From NCBI RefSeq assembly GCF_003369915.1, contig NC_046675.1:2976001-3040000 (forward strand): a DNA stretch of 64,000 bases. Reading direction: 5' to 3'. Shown here piece by piece: positions 38,685-50,400 of the stretch. The position numbers and the translations under genes are program-made. A model generated the notes under the pieces. It did not search any database. It had not been told where the DNA came from and saw only the letters and a program-made list of their open reading frames with translations. The stretch comes from Drosophila miranda. Taxonomy: Eukaryota; Arthropoda; Insecta; Diptera; Drosophilidae. Numbering within the stretch: the stretch's first letter is position 1; each line of letters opens with the position of its first letter.

Positions 38685-38704
38685 CACACACACACACACA
38701 CACA
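38685..38704. repeat. (CA)n microsatellite
   Basis: Nine to ten uninterrupted CA dinucleotides. Confidence 0.9.
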
Positions 38705-41439
38705 TGTCAGCACCCGGGACAACCGAGGGACAAACTTCTTGTTTGGGGTTTTGTTTCACAATAATAAAGTGCGGCTGCAGCTTTAATAACTTCTGCCGTC
38801 AACAAGAGGTCCAACAATAACTACCAAGTCCCTGATAGAGACAAAAAAGCCACGGAGAGAGTGAGGGAGAGAGAGAGGGAGAAAAGCAGGAAAAGCCAGA
38901 GCAAACAGCCAGACTCTGCAGAGCGGCAGTGGCAAAAGTTCAACCAGAGAATGGAGCTGCATTCTAATATGATGGGACCGCAACTACAAAAGTTACCAAC
39001 CTCCAGAGGGTGGTGGGACTCGGCTGAGCTAAATGGGGGGGGCACAGGACAGTGGAGCCTTGCCACAATGCCAGGAGACGAATTACATTTGTCGCGCAAT
39101 GTTTGCACATATTTAAGCAACTTAAGAATTAGCCAACTTTGCTGGAAAATGCAGCGGAAAAATGCTGGCAGTTGCACTGCACTGCACTGTCATTGGAACC
39201 AGCAAATCTCCAACCCCCCTCGTGGCATTTCCCTCGCTTTCTCACTTCCTCTGTCAGTCAGTAATGCTTTTGGGGCAACATCAATCCGGCAAAACTCTTG
39301 AGCAACCCAATTTGAGTTGCCCGCGCTTTGCAATGCAAAATGGCGGCGCTGCAAAGTTTTTGCTGCATAATCGCAGGCGCAGCACTTTGGGGCAAGCAAA
39401 ACAAAACTCTAGAAGAACGAGAAGCGAGTGGCAGAGTGGTGGAATAGCATAGTGGAAGGAGGGCACAGGAACAGAAGAGCAAACAAACTTTGCTGGCACT
39501 GCGCATAATGAAGCGACAGGGCAGAAGCGACAGCGGCAGCGGCAGCGCAACAGACAAATTCATCTCCGAGTGTGGACAAAAAGGGCAACAGCCAAGGGAA
39601 GGGAGAGGGATCTGGATCTGGATCTATACCAACCCAGAAGTAAGACCAGCAGGATTGGGGATGGAGCTGGAGTCGGGAAAAAGTTTCCGTTGCCAAATGC
39701 GAAAAGAATAAGACGGGACACAGAGCGTCACAGTTTACTTGGCATTTACATTTCCGTTGCCGCCCGAAAGTTGTTTTCCATTTGCTCTTGCTCTTACTCG
39801 AATTTTTTTCTGATGATTACTTCGGCTTCATTTTTCATTAGGACGAATTTTCCGGGCCGCCCGCAGTCCCAGGACGAACTGCTGCCAGACGGAACGCGAC
39901 TCGTTTGATTTATGCCTATTTCATGAGCCCGAAACGTCGCGTCGCGTCGAAACGTTTGAAGGCCGCGATACGTGTCCTTGAGCATTGTTTTTTATCTGGT
40001 ATAAAAATGTCCATTAGCACATCTGCTAGATGGGAAAATAGTCACAAGTTGGGAACAGTTTTTTGTGCTAGGGAATCAGCACTTCGATCCTCTTTTTTGC
40101 GGAACCGTTTTTCCGTTCTTTGGAAGTCATTTTCGTATTCTTTTGAAACCATTTTCCTCCTCCTTCTAAATGTTTATTTATGATTTTTTGTATGTTGACT
40201 AGCGTTTTTTTTCTAGCGATTTGAGACCAAATGCGCTTGCTTTTCCTCCGATTTCCTTTTTGGCAAATGTTTGCATAGAAATTCTGAATTCTTTTCGATT
40301 TGTTCCATATCCATATGCATGGGCCGGCCTGACCTATGACCTCAGTTGCGGCATGTGGCCGTAACAGCTGTCAACGTCCACGGTCTCCTTGTCCTTGGCA
40401 TGCCCATGCTCGCCCACATATTAACCTTTATGACCCGACTCTGCCGCGTTTATTTATAGGTGGTAAACGGAAAAAATTCGAGAAAACGGCAACTAGCTCA
40501 ATGGAGCAACATCTGACGCTGGGTGGAAGTCTGACCGAAATAAATGACAGCATAATGCTGATGGGAATGCTACATAATGGGCTCTCGTTTCTATTTCCAT
40601 TTCCATCGGCAGCAAGTGCTAACCAGGAAACAATGGGCACAATCAATAATTTTGTCTCTCCATTTCGGTCACAGAAATCATTTGCTGATGGCGAAATCGA
40701 GGTTACAGCCGCTTGCAAAAATAGAAAAAAATAGGAAAAATAGATAAAGAAACAATGTCACTTGATTGAGAATTATTCTCGGAGCAGCCACAGAAATATG
40801 GTTACAGCGGGAGGGAGGGGGAGAAAGACAAATGTTTCGTTTGTTCTTTGACCTGGGGGAAATGACAAACTCGACCTTATTAAGGGGAAACGTCGAACAA
40901 ATTGAAAAGCAAACTTGTTTTGGGTAGAAGCCCTCCCAAAGTCGATATGCAGATAACCATAAATAAGACAACTTTACCTTGGTTTAACTTGAATACTTTA
41001 TTAAAGCCCATTTGTTTCGCTTCTTTCGTTCTCTTTGCAGGTTGCACAAGAGGAACAAAGCCGATTTTAATGAGCTCGTGGCAGTGGCAACACATGAGCC
41101 CAGCACTTGTCCCTGCAAGCCAACTATAAACGGCAACAGGCTGGAGGTTTATGCGAAAAGTTGCAGAAAGTAATAAGCCAACAAAACACAACACAAGCCA
41201 AGGCAAATCCATGGAACAATAAAGAAGAGCCATCAAAAGACCAAAAGAAACTAACCGAAGAAAAACGCTTAAATCAGCAAAAAGAAAACTCTGGAAGGCA
41301 GGGGAAAGCTTTCCCGGGACGCGACGTAACAGGATTCCATTTCCTGAACACAGCAATCCTCATCATCGGCTGCTTGGTGATTGTTTTGCAAAGGATTACT
41401 TGTACCCGTACTCGTACTCGTATATATTATGTTGCAAAC

Positions 41440-44400
41440 ATGAAATACCCAAACGATACACGAATCATTGTGCTCATTTGCTGTTTGCTGCAAGGTGAGT
41501 GCAAAAGCATCCCATGTTCCCACACAATACAGCAGGAATGGAATAAATGGGGATACGAGCAGAACAATTTCCAGTTCAGTGGCTGCCACTGCCACAGTCA
41601 CAGTGCCATGCGCGCGTGTCGACACCTTGCCAGTCAATAAAAAGCAAATTGTAACTGCTCGACAAAGTCACTTGTGGCGTTTTAACACCCAAACGCACAT
41701 ATGAAACCTTCTGTGCGTGTCGGAAACCGAAACCTTCCCCCTTCCCAAAAAAAAAGGAGAATGCCCCACACTAATCCGCTTCAGATGAAGACCCCATCCT
41801 GCCGCCTGCTCGTTTCACTTATTTCAGTTATTTCTCCTGTGTGCCGCATGCGGAGCGCATACAAATGAGTGAAGCATAGGCCGGAGGCCAGCGATTGCCA
41901 TGAAGCCACTTGGGCCTTTCGGTCATATTCGCCTTTCTTTAAATAAAACATGATCATTTTTTTAATAGAATTTCCCTGAGCTTTATGTGCGGTATACTAT
42001 GTCCCACCTATTCGCTCACCTGCTGAGAGATCTGACAATTTGTGCTTGTGTGTGTGCCAGAGTTGGCTCCATTTCGATTTGCTTACGCATCTGTCAAGTG
42101 CAGGCAAAGGAACGTGACATGACAGACACAGTTCGACTGCAGTAAACCTGCCACTTCCACATATCCATCCACCCATCCACCCATCTATCCATTCACTCAG
42201 CCACCCCTCCCCAAGGAAATCACTCACTCGTATTAAACGCCATTGACGCACGAGTACTGCAGAGGGTCGTCGCGGCACAGGCTGGGACAGTCGTGTAGGT
42301 GGCTGCATAAATTCCATTTCATTTTGCAAATATGTAATCGCACCCAAAGTGCACCTAGTAGCAGTAGCAGTAGCAGCACACACAACACACAATGCCACAT
42401 CGATTTCCTCCCACCTCCACCATCCAGCAGCCTGCCTTTCTGTACCTCCCGCGTTCGTGAAACAATAAAAGAAAACTTTGGCTGCATTGGTAAATTGTTT
42501 GTCGAACGTGCCACACTCCACTCCAGTCCCTGCCATTTCCCCTTGTCTGAAACTTGCGCTGTTCTTGTGTGTTTCATTCAACTTTAAGTGGCTGCAAATG
42601 AATCGTCCGTCCAAATATTACCCATACGCCGTGAGTGCGGCGACAGTTTACATGCTTCTTGGCTTTCCCTCGTCCCCTTTGTCTGTGGCACAGCTATTGT
42701 TTTCCTTATTTTCAATTACACGCTAGCACTGCTTCTCTATTGCTCTGAATTCTGCCTTTTTCTGTCCGTTTTCGTTTCCGTATGCGTGTCGGCCTTCTCC
42801 CCTGATGAGCCAGCCAGCCATCACCTGCGGTTATTTTGATTTTAATTTGCTCGTTTCTCGCTCGTCAGTTGCTTGTCGCTGTCGGTGTTGCCGTTGCCGT
42901 TGCTCTGGTTGTTTCTATTTTATTCATAAATGTTTTGTTCGCTATCTCAGCGCACCAACACACTTGGAGCTCTAAGCACAGAGCCACACTTGCACACTCG
43001 CACACATGCCTGTCAGAGTCCCTTAGAGTTGTGCTGTCGTTTTGCTTCTCTGTGTGAGGATTTGCGCCAGATTTGTGTCAACTTGAATACATCACAAACG
43101 CTTGAACAGATTTGCCTGTTGTTGAAACTACTGTTGTTGTTGTTGTTGCTGCTGCTGTTGTTGCTGCTTCTGTTGTTGCGTTGTGGTGTGGCTGTAAACA
43201 AAAAATGCACACGCAATCGCGCAGCGGCAACGGGGCGTATGAGTATTTCGCTTTCTCCCTCTGGCTCTGTGTTGCCTTTGAAAACTGTTGCATACTTTTT
43301 TGCGCGGTTGCCGCTGCCTCTCTTGTTGAAGCATTGTTCTTGTTGTTGCCGCGCAGCCTTGTGCGGCCCATGCCCATGCCCCTGCTGCCGCACGGCTGTT
43401 GCAAGGATACCCTTTGTTGTTGCTTGGTTACTGCACAAACTAAACTAAAACTATCCCAAAGGCTTTTTCATTACAATTTTGCTTAGGTTTTTCGCTCTCA
43501 ACCCCTTCTGCTGGATTTCTCTCTCTCTCTGGGATTATTCAGCTTTCGCTTCTACTGCTGAATTTTTTAATATAATTGTTTGCTTACTTATTTGGGGCAA
43601 GGCCAAATGAATGGCCAGCATTGTGAAGTTTTGCTGAGTTGAGCCCCGAAGAGTGTTTCTTAAACGCAATTAATAAACCAACGCTAAACGAAATTTAAAC
43701 TGTCAATGAAACAATAAATATTCATTAGGGATAGGGACCGCAATGAGCACCATGAAAAAGGTAAGACCATAACCGAATGTCAGAGTTTTAATGAAGTCTA
43801 GACGATGCAAATGAGGCAGCAACAAAAAAACACAAGAAACCAGACCTTAATGAGCTGCCTCTCCAAGTGGCTGGCATTTCACTATCCAGGGCCTGTCGTC
43901 CTTGTTGTGTCTTTTACTTTTTTGACACTTTTCGGCAACTTTTCCCTGGCACCCTATCTCGCATTGTCTGGGGGACACTGCAGGCTTTGGACAACACTTT
44001 GGCGTCGAATGATTTGCCAGATAGCAAAGTTTACCAGCCTCTTTCCACGCCCTAAAGTGGGGCCACATAATTGCTGCGAAGGCGCAAACTCATTAGTGGT
44101 GTAAAGTTAAGCGCCATTCAACCGATCCCTCCCTCCTGCTAAACCGGTACCCGTACCCGTACTGTGCCACTGTGCCACTCAGATTTCCCATCATTGATAG
44201 CAAGTAAGCTGCTCCAACCGATTTCTGTTGCTTGCTTTATCTTCTAATGGCGGCCTTCATTATGCGCTATTTGGCAGCGCACTGTGGGTCAGTTTTCGCC
44301 CCATCGCGCCACCCATCTAGCACTCCTATATCGCTCGACCCCTCCACCCATGTCCCTCGTTTGTTTGTCTTTCTACTTTTCCGTCCTTCGGTTCGTTCCC

Positions 44401-47400
44401 TTCTCTTCCCATCAGTTTGGTTTCCTTTCGTTTCGTTTCTGTTTGCCAATTTTATCGAATTATGCTAAACAGCCCCACCCTCCCACAAAACCGGTGGTGG
44501 GTGGGTCAGAGAACGGTGCCCGAGGACTTAGTTAACCTAAAGGTAAGCTGCCAGGTAACCTCTGGTCGAGTGGGCGGTTGGATTGGGAATAGGTGGAGGC
44601 CTGGCATGGCCTGGCCTGTTCAAATATGCGTTAATGAGCGAAATTATCATGCATACTAAATGATATTCTAAGGCCTGCCTCCCGCCACCACTCAGTCTTA
44701 TGCATATTCAATTTACATCAAGTACCCCGCGTTGCTTTGCGGATACTTTACATAATAATTTAAATATGCAACATTATTTTAGTTCAAGGAACTCGCGGGA
44801 ACAGTCAGGAGGCACACAGCGAGATATCTCGAACTTTTATTCCCCAACTTTATTATTCGTTCCCAGTGCCCGAGGGCACAGTGGGTGAAAAGCAGTTTTG
44901 TACTGAACTAACTTAATAAAAACTTGTAACTTTTCATTTCCTACAATACTCCTAAGTGAAAGGTGAATTTAAGAGAATAATTTATGCAGAAACTCTCACA
45001 AAAGCCACTCATTTTGCTGGGACTTTTAGGATAATTAGTCAGTCATCTCGTTCTCTATTTCCATCCGAGTGACGACCATCTATGGTTTCCCTTAGTAGAA
45101 CTGCATTCGGGTAAAGCATTGACATACCCTTTTAAATGGGATTCCATTTGGGATTCCGTTCCCCTGTAATTTAATTTCGTATTTGAATGTAGGCTTTCGT
45201 CTGTCAATGGAATGGGAGGCTAGCGGAGGGGAGTGGAGCTAAAATTCTTTGATAATATCCCCTTTGCATACCCCGAAAGGCAATTTTAATCAGCTCTCAT
45301 GCAACTTTCACCCATTGTCTGCGTGTGTCTGTGTATATGTGTGAATGTGTGCCACGAGCTGCTTGCCACCAGGCCGAGACCGAGCGCTGGCAGTGCTTTG
45401 TCTCGCTTTTCCTGGGCTGCTGCCAGCCTCCATTTGGCTCCAGCTACTCTGACGGGACTTTGCTGGTTTTTAATTAACATTAAGATACTTTGTTTTGTAG
45501 CCAGAATGACATGTGTTTGCTGCAGCTTCTGTTGTCTCGGCTCCTGCTTTGTCTTGCCACGTATCAAGGCGATCGCATCTGGGGACTGAGACTGGGACTG
45601 CGCCCCGACTTTTGTTGTGCCTGCCTCGCGAGCCGCTTAATTTCATTAAGAAGCCCATTTGCTGCCTTCGGCTGACTGACATCACCGCTGACAGGCTACG
45701 CCCACGCACCTGGAGGACGCACCTGGACGACGCACCTTGACTCGTTCATCAAAGCCGCGCTGTGGCTGTCATAAAAATTGGCCAATTAAATAACGCGTGC
45801 CGCCATTAAGGCAGAGTACCAAATATTCTTGCTAATTAATGGGAAAATGTAATTACTTCAAATGAATGTGTATAACTTTGAGGGGAGATGAAACTCTACT
45901 GCAAATGTTGGTTCGGTATTCGGGAATGCATTTAAATGTTTCTTAATCACAAAATTGATAGCAGATTGCCGAAAGTTTGTTGGAAATCAAAATTGTTTAT
46001 AGGACTCCCAACGCATACCACACATGAACACAAGACCACAATCATTCTGCCAATCCATTTCCATTCGACATTTCAATCCGTTTCTAGTGGCCCCCGGGAG
46101 TTGGTAAAAGTTGTGCAGCTGCAATGGAAAAGTTTTGTTCGCAAAGCCCCAGCTCAGAGACTGTCAATCTGTTTAATCCAATTCAATTGCTGATGTCTTT
46201 AAGCGGCTTCTGAAGTTCTCCCTACACTTACAGCTACAGCTGCCAATGGTCAATTAGCTGACAGCTCTGCTCCTAATGGTCAGCCATTCTTGTCCAAATA
46301 TTCAAATATTTATGACGACTGGCAGGGCGGACCTAGTCCTAGAAGTAGCAGCTAGAATTCCAATTTAACGCTGAGTGAACAGCTCCGCGTTTCCTCGAAA
46401 TAAACCACTAAACGACGTATTTATTCAGCGGAATGGCAAGTGACAGCAGGGATGCGGATAACAGCCAATATCCTGTGGGAGGGCGGTGGTGGGATGGCAG
46501 CTCATAATTTGTGGCCTCGCCGTGGCTCTGTTTCGCTGTAATTTTACAAAGGATTAAGCCCGATTACGCACTCATTTATTAATATTTACGAGCCGCTCGA
46601 CACAGGATAACAGATAGCCATGTCGCATGGTGTCATGTCCTGGCCCATCTCCCCGTCTACCCTTCCCCCATTCCAGGGTTACTCATAAATAAGCAATTGA
46701 CGATCTATCCGCTGGTCATTTTTAATTAAAACAATAATTGTGTGTCCTGGCCAAGGGTATGGGTATGGGTGTGGGTATGGACAGGGAGCACGAGGTAGAG
46801 ACCACTATATATAGTATATACATAGTGGCCTTTTCTAGAGGACAAATCAATTATGCAAATTTCTCCTTCAACAGGAGCCGGAGCGGGAACAAGGCAGGCG
46901 GAAAATCTGCGCCATCAACGCCATCAACGAAAAAAAAAGACTCGACTTGACTCGACAAGGAAAACGTTGGAAATATTTTAATTTTCCTTCGCTCTTGTTA
47001 TGACTGGCGCAATCCCCCTGGAGGCGAGCACTCGCTTGCTTTCGATGCGCCCTTTTCTTATGCAAATATGTGCCCCATATCCTTGGGCGCCTTGGGAGCT
47101 TATTGATTTTCGGGGCGCTGATTTCAATATTCCCCGTATTTATCCTTGTGCTTATCCTTGCCGTCCCCAGGTCTGGCCGTGGGCCTGCGCATGATCAAGG
47201 TCTCCATTCCTGCCTACAAGCTGCGGGGCGAGTCCGCCTTCCTCGAGTGCCAGTACGAGCTGAACCGCACCCACCACCTGGGCCTCGGTGGCCATGGCCT
47301 GCAAACCCACTCGGATCACAGCTACGGCCGCAACCACGACCGACCGTCTCACGCCGGAGACTTCCACTACCCGGATGGGGCGGACTCGGTGGACGATGAA

Positions 47401-50400
47401 CGACCGCCACATCGTGGTCGGATGCACCAGGGCCAGCGACAGCATGGACAGCGCCAGCGTCAGCGTGACCGTGAGCCGATCGCCATGGGACAGTACCGCA
47501 ACCCGCCGCCACTGACGCCGCCAGAGAAGTCACCCTACGGCCACAGCGTGTATCGCGGGAGTGCCGCCTCCGGGTATCTGGGCGCCCATGTAGGTGCCAG
47601 CACCCACAGCGGCGGCAGCATCAGTACCAACGGGGGCTCCATGGGCTACATGCCGGAATTCGACCGAACGGACAGCTTCGGAGACAGCGCCGAGGAGGAG
47701 GATGAGGATGAGGAGGAGCAGGCCGAGGAGGGCGAGGCCCTATACGCCATCAAGTGGTACAAGGACAACGAGGAGTTCTATCGCTATGTGCCAAAGGCCC
47801 GACCCCCCAAGACCAGCTACCGCGTGGATGGAGTCCGTGTCATTGTGAGTATCCCTCCCACCCAGAGATTATGTTTGTCCAGGCTGATTGTTCCCATTGC
47901 AGGAGGAGCTCTCCGATGCCAGTCGCGTGCTGCTGCGAGGCCTCACCCTCAACTCCACCGGCCTCTACCGATGCGAGGTCTCCGCGGAGGCGCCCAACTT
48001 CTCATCGGTGCAGGGCGAGGGCCGCATGGATATTGTCTGTAAGTAGCCGAAAATTTCAATCAATTCCGAAGCACGTTCTGCATTATTTTGTTGCACTACT
48101 CAGGGAAGCAACAACCCAGCGAAAATGTTTGTTCGAAAAATTTCGATTCAATTACAAAGGACAAAGGCAAATATTGAAAGGACAAATAGAGTGTACCCTC
48201 AAGAGGGTGGCAGATGATACCCTTAGGATGTATGCAGATTTTAGATCCTGTATCCTTTCCCCCAGGCAGTTTGTTTGCTCATTTATCTGCATGCATGCAG
48301 ATGCGTTTTGAATATTATTCATGGCTATCCAATGCACATCGAATATATTCCACTCCCTTCTCTGTGCCTTTGCATATTCACACTCGTAGACCAATATACT
48401 AGAATCGTTTAAAAATCAGTTACAATTAATGAAAACCATATTTAAAAATCAGTTTGGTATTATTTTCATAGCCTCATTTCAAGCACTTATCCCAAACTGT
48501 TTTCATAACGGGCCAAACTCTGACCTGACCTTCATTAGAATTATTCCGTGAGCCATTTACTATTATTGTTTTTTGGGATAAGCTTTAGCGATTCTAATTT
48601 GAATATTTAAACTGTGTGGTCCGTTTCCTACAGCAAATCCCACGCAAATCTCTCCTGGACCTCTCCACCTCTCCTTCCACCTCGCATGAATCCCAGAATC
48701 GGATCGAGTATATTTTTGCAGCTTCAACGAGGACTCACACTCGTGCTGGCCCCTGGCTTTGGCCGCCTAATGCGACTGGGGAGCGCTGTTTGTTTGGGGG
48801 TTTTTAGGGAATGCTTTTAAAAAGCAATTCATAAGCTTTAGTTGCGCAACAGCATATTTCTGTAATCCAAGCTCGGTCTCTCTCTGTTTTTTAACGGTTT
48901 ACACTGGCGCTAAACTTTTCCTGCACCAACGCTGCCCTCTCCACCCCTTGTTTGCAGTATTTTTTCCGTATTTGTATTTATTTTAAACCAAATGGCCAGC
49001 AGCAAAAAGAGAATATATAAAAATGGCAAGAGCCTCGGCCCCGTCCTCGTCCTCAGTCTGCTGGAATATCAACATGGCAGTGGTTGGGGGCAAGCGATTT
49101 ATAAGTTAAAATGCCATTTTAATGGATATTTCCGCAGCCTGGCCGCTTACTCGCACAACATATTTTGTGTAGTCCTCCCCGTGTAGAGAAGGAGGACGAG
49201 GACCTTCCCCCATTGCTTTATCTGTGTGTTTTATGTTCTATTTGAGCAGCGAAAAAATATTTATTTGTATATCCCATTGGATTCGGCGGTGCCCGTGCCC
49301 GTGCCCCTACCCTCCCCGTCCAGCACCACTGGATGTGTGCTCGGCAAATATTTGCAGGGCAAAGCAAACCAAAAAAAATTGTTAATAAATTACTCGACCA
49401 AAGGGGGGCCGAAAAACGAAAGCCGCAGCAAATATTTATTGACGATTCTTTGTGGGGACTTTGAACATAGGAAACATATTCCAGTATGGAAGATAATATT
49501 AAGTGAATAGCACAATATTTATGTGAATCAGTGCTTGAACAGATTTCAGTTTATATATTTCGAAAGAGAAACTCGTCTAGCAAGAAAGTTAAGTGAATAT
49601 CATAATAATGCTTCATGTTAAAAGTGGGTCGTACTTTTGTTAATTGTTGGTTAAGGTCCCAATTCTTTATGCGTGTGCAACTGCGGGTTTTGGCTATGCG
49701 TGTAAGAGCGTCACAGATAGGTTTGAGATTAAGTACTTAAGCGGGAAAATGCTATAAATCTGGTATGGCATATAGTATGAATGACTACGAACTATAGAAA
49801 ACTCAAATAAACGGCTAATTTATCAACAATGGTAAGTAATATACATATCCTTCGGGGTAGTAGAAGCCAGGTAATATTTATATTAATAAGAACCTGCCAT
49901 CGACAATTCGTATATATGTATTTGTATGGTTTGCTCGAACAGTGTCCAGTAGGGAATATAGAATAAATAACTGTATGACAATAAAACATTCCAAGAGGAG
50001 GCCTGTTCATATTTCTGTTTATGGTAATCAACAATCAACAATTTATATATGCAATACCATTTTGTTTCTTTCAGTTCTCCCCCGCGATGGTCCGCACATC
50101 AGGGGCCAGCAGTATCAGTATCAAATTGGCGAATATCTATATTTAAATTGCACGTCGGGGAAATCGCATCCGGCCTCGCATCTGCAGTGGTTTGTCAATG
50201 AGCAGCCGGTGAGTTTGTTAACACCAAATTTATTCCACCTGCCACCCTTTTTTTCAACATCGCCCCAATTTTCCCCCCCAAACAAATAAAGCAGATCAAC
50301 ATTTACCCTTTTTTTTATCGGCCGTGCACCTAAACGGTCATGCACCCTCCTCCTCTTGCTAATCAAGACCTTTCGGCAGTGGGCAGTGGGGCGGATGGGG

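Larger units (their letters stand above)
31995..41439. other. Non-coding interval upstream of the beat-family gene
   Basis: About 9.4 kb with no gene I can support. It contains GGAATGGAG triplicates (about 32270-32292), (GTGTCC)n at 33071-33097, GA runs near 35445, TTTTTG runs near 36690, GGGGCT repeats near 38110, a (CA)n tract at 38685-38704, GGCAGCGGCAGCG near 39535, and scattered TTTATGG/CAATTA words. Because the first beat-family coding exon starts at 41440, this interval probably carries its upstream regulatory DNA and perhaps non-coding 5' exons. Confidence 0.55.
41495..47170 (+). other. First intron of the beat-family gene
   Basis: 5.7 kb from donor CAAG|GTGAGT to acceptor CCGTCCCCAG. 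It contains a CCAT/ACCC repeat (42163-42194), AGCAGTAGCAGTAGCAGC near 42360, a TTG/CTG triplet tract (43131-43179), ACCCGTACCCGTAC near 44148 and GGGTATGGGTATGGGTGTGG near 46757. No nested gene recognised; the larger open frames come from triplet repeats. Confidence 0.7.

Noticed and set aside
41107..41439. Open extension upstream of the beat-family signal peptide
   Set aside because: It has no ATG before MKYPN, and the ATG at 41440 has a good context and opens directly into a signal peptide.
42930..43448. 172-residue frame with a poly-Leu run, and antisense poly-Gln frames
   Set aside because: Made by the TTG/CTG triplet repeat in the first beat intron; several frames on both strands are open for the same reason.
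47195..47533. Antisense and alternative frames over beat exon 2
   Set aside because: High-GC coding shadow; the plus-strand frame joins in phase to conserved beat exons.
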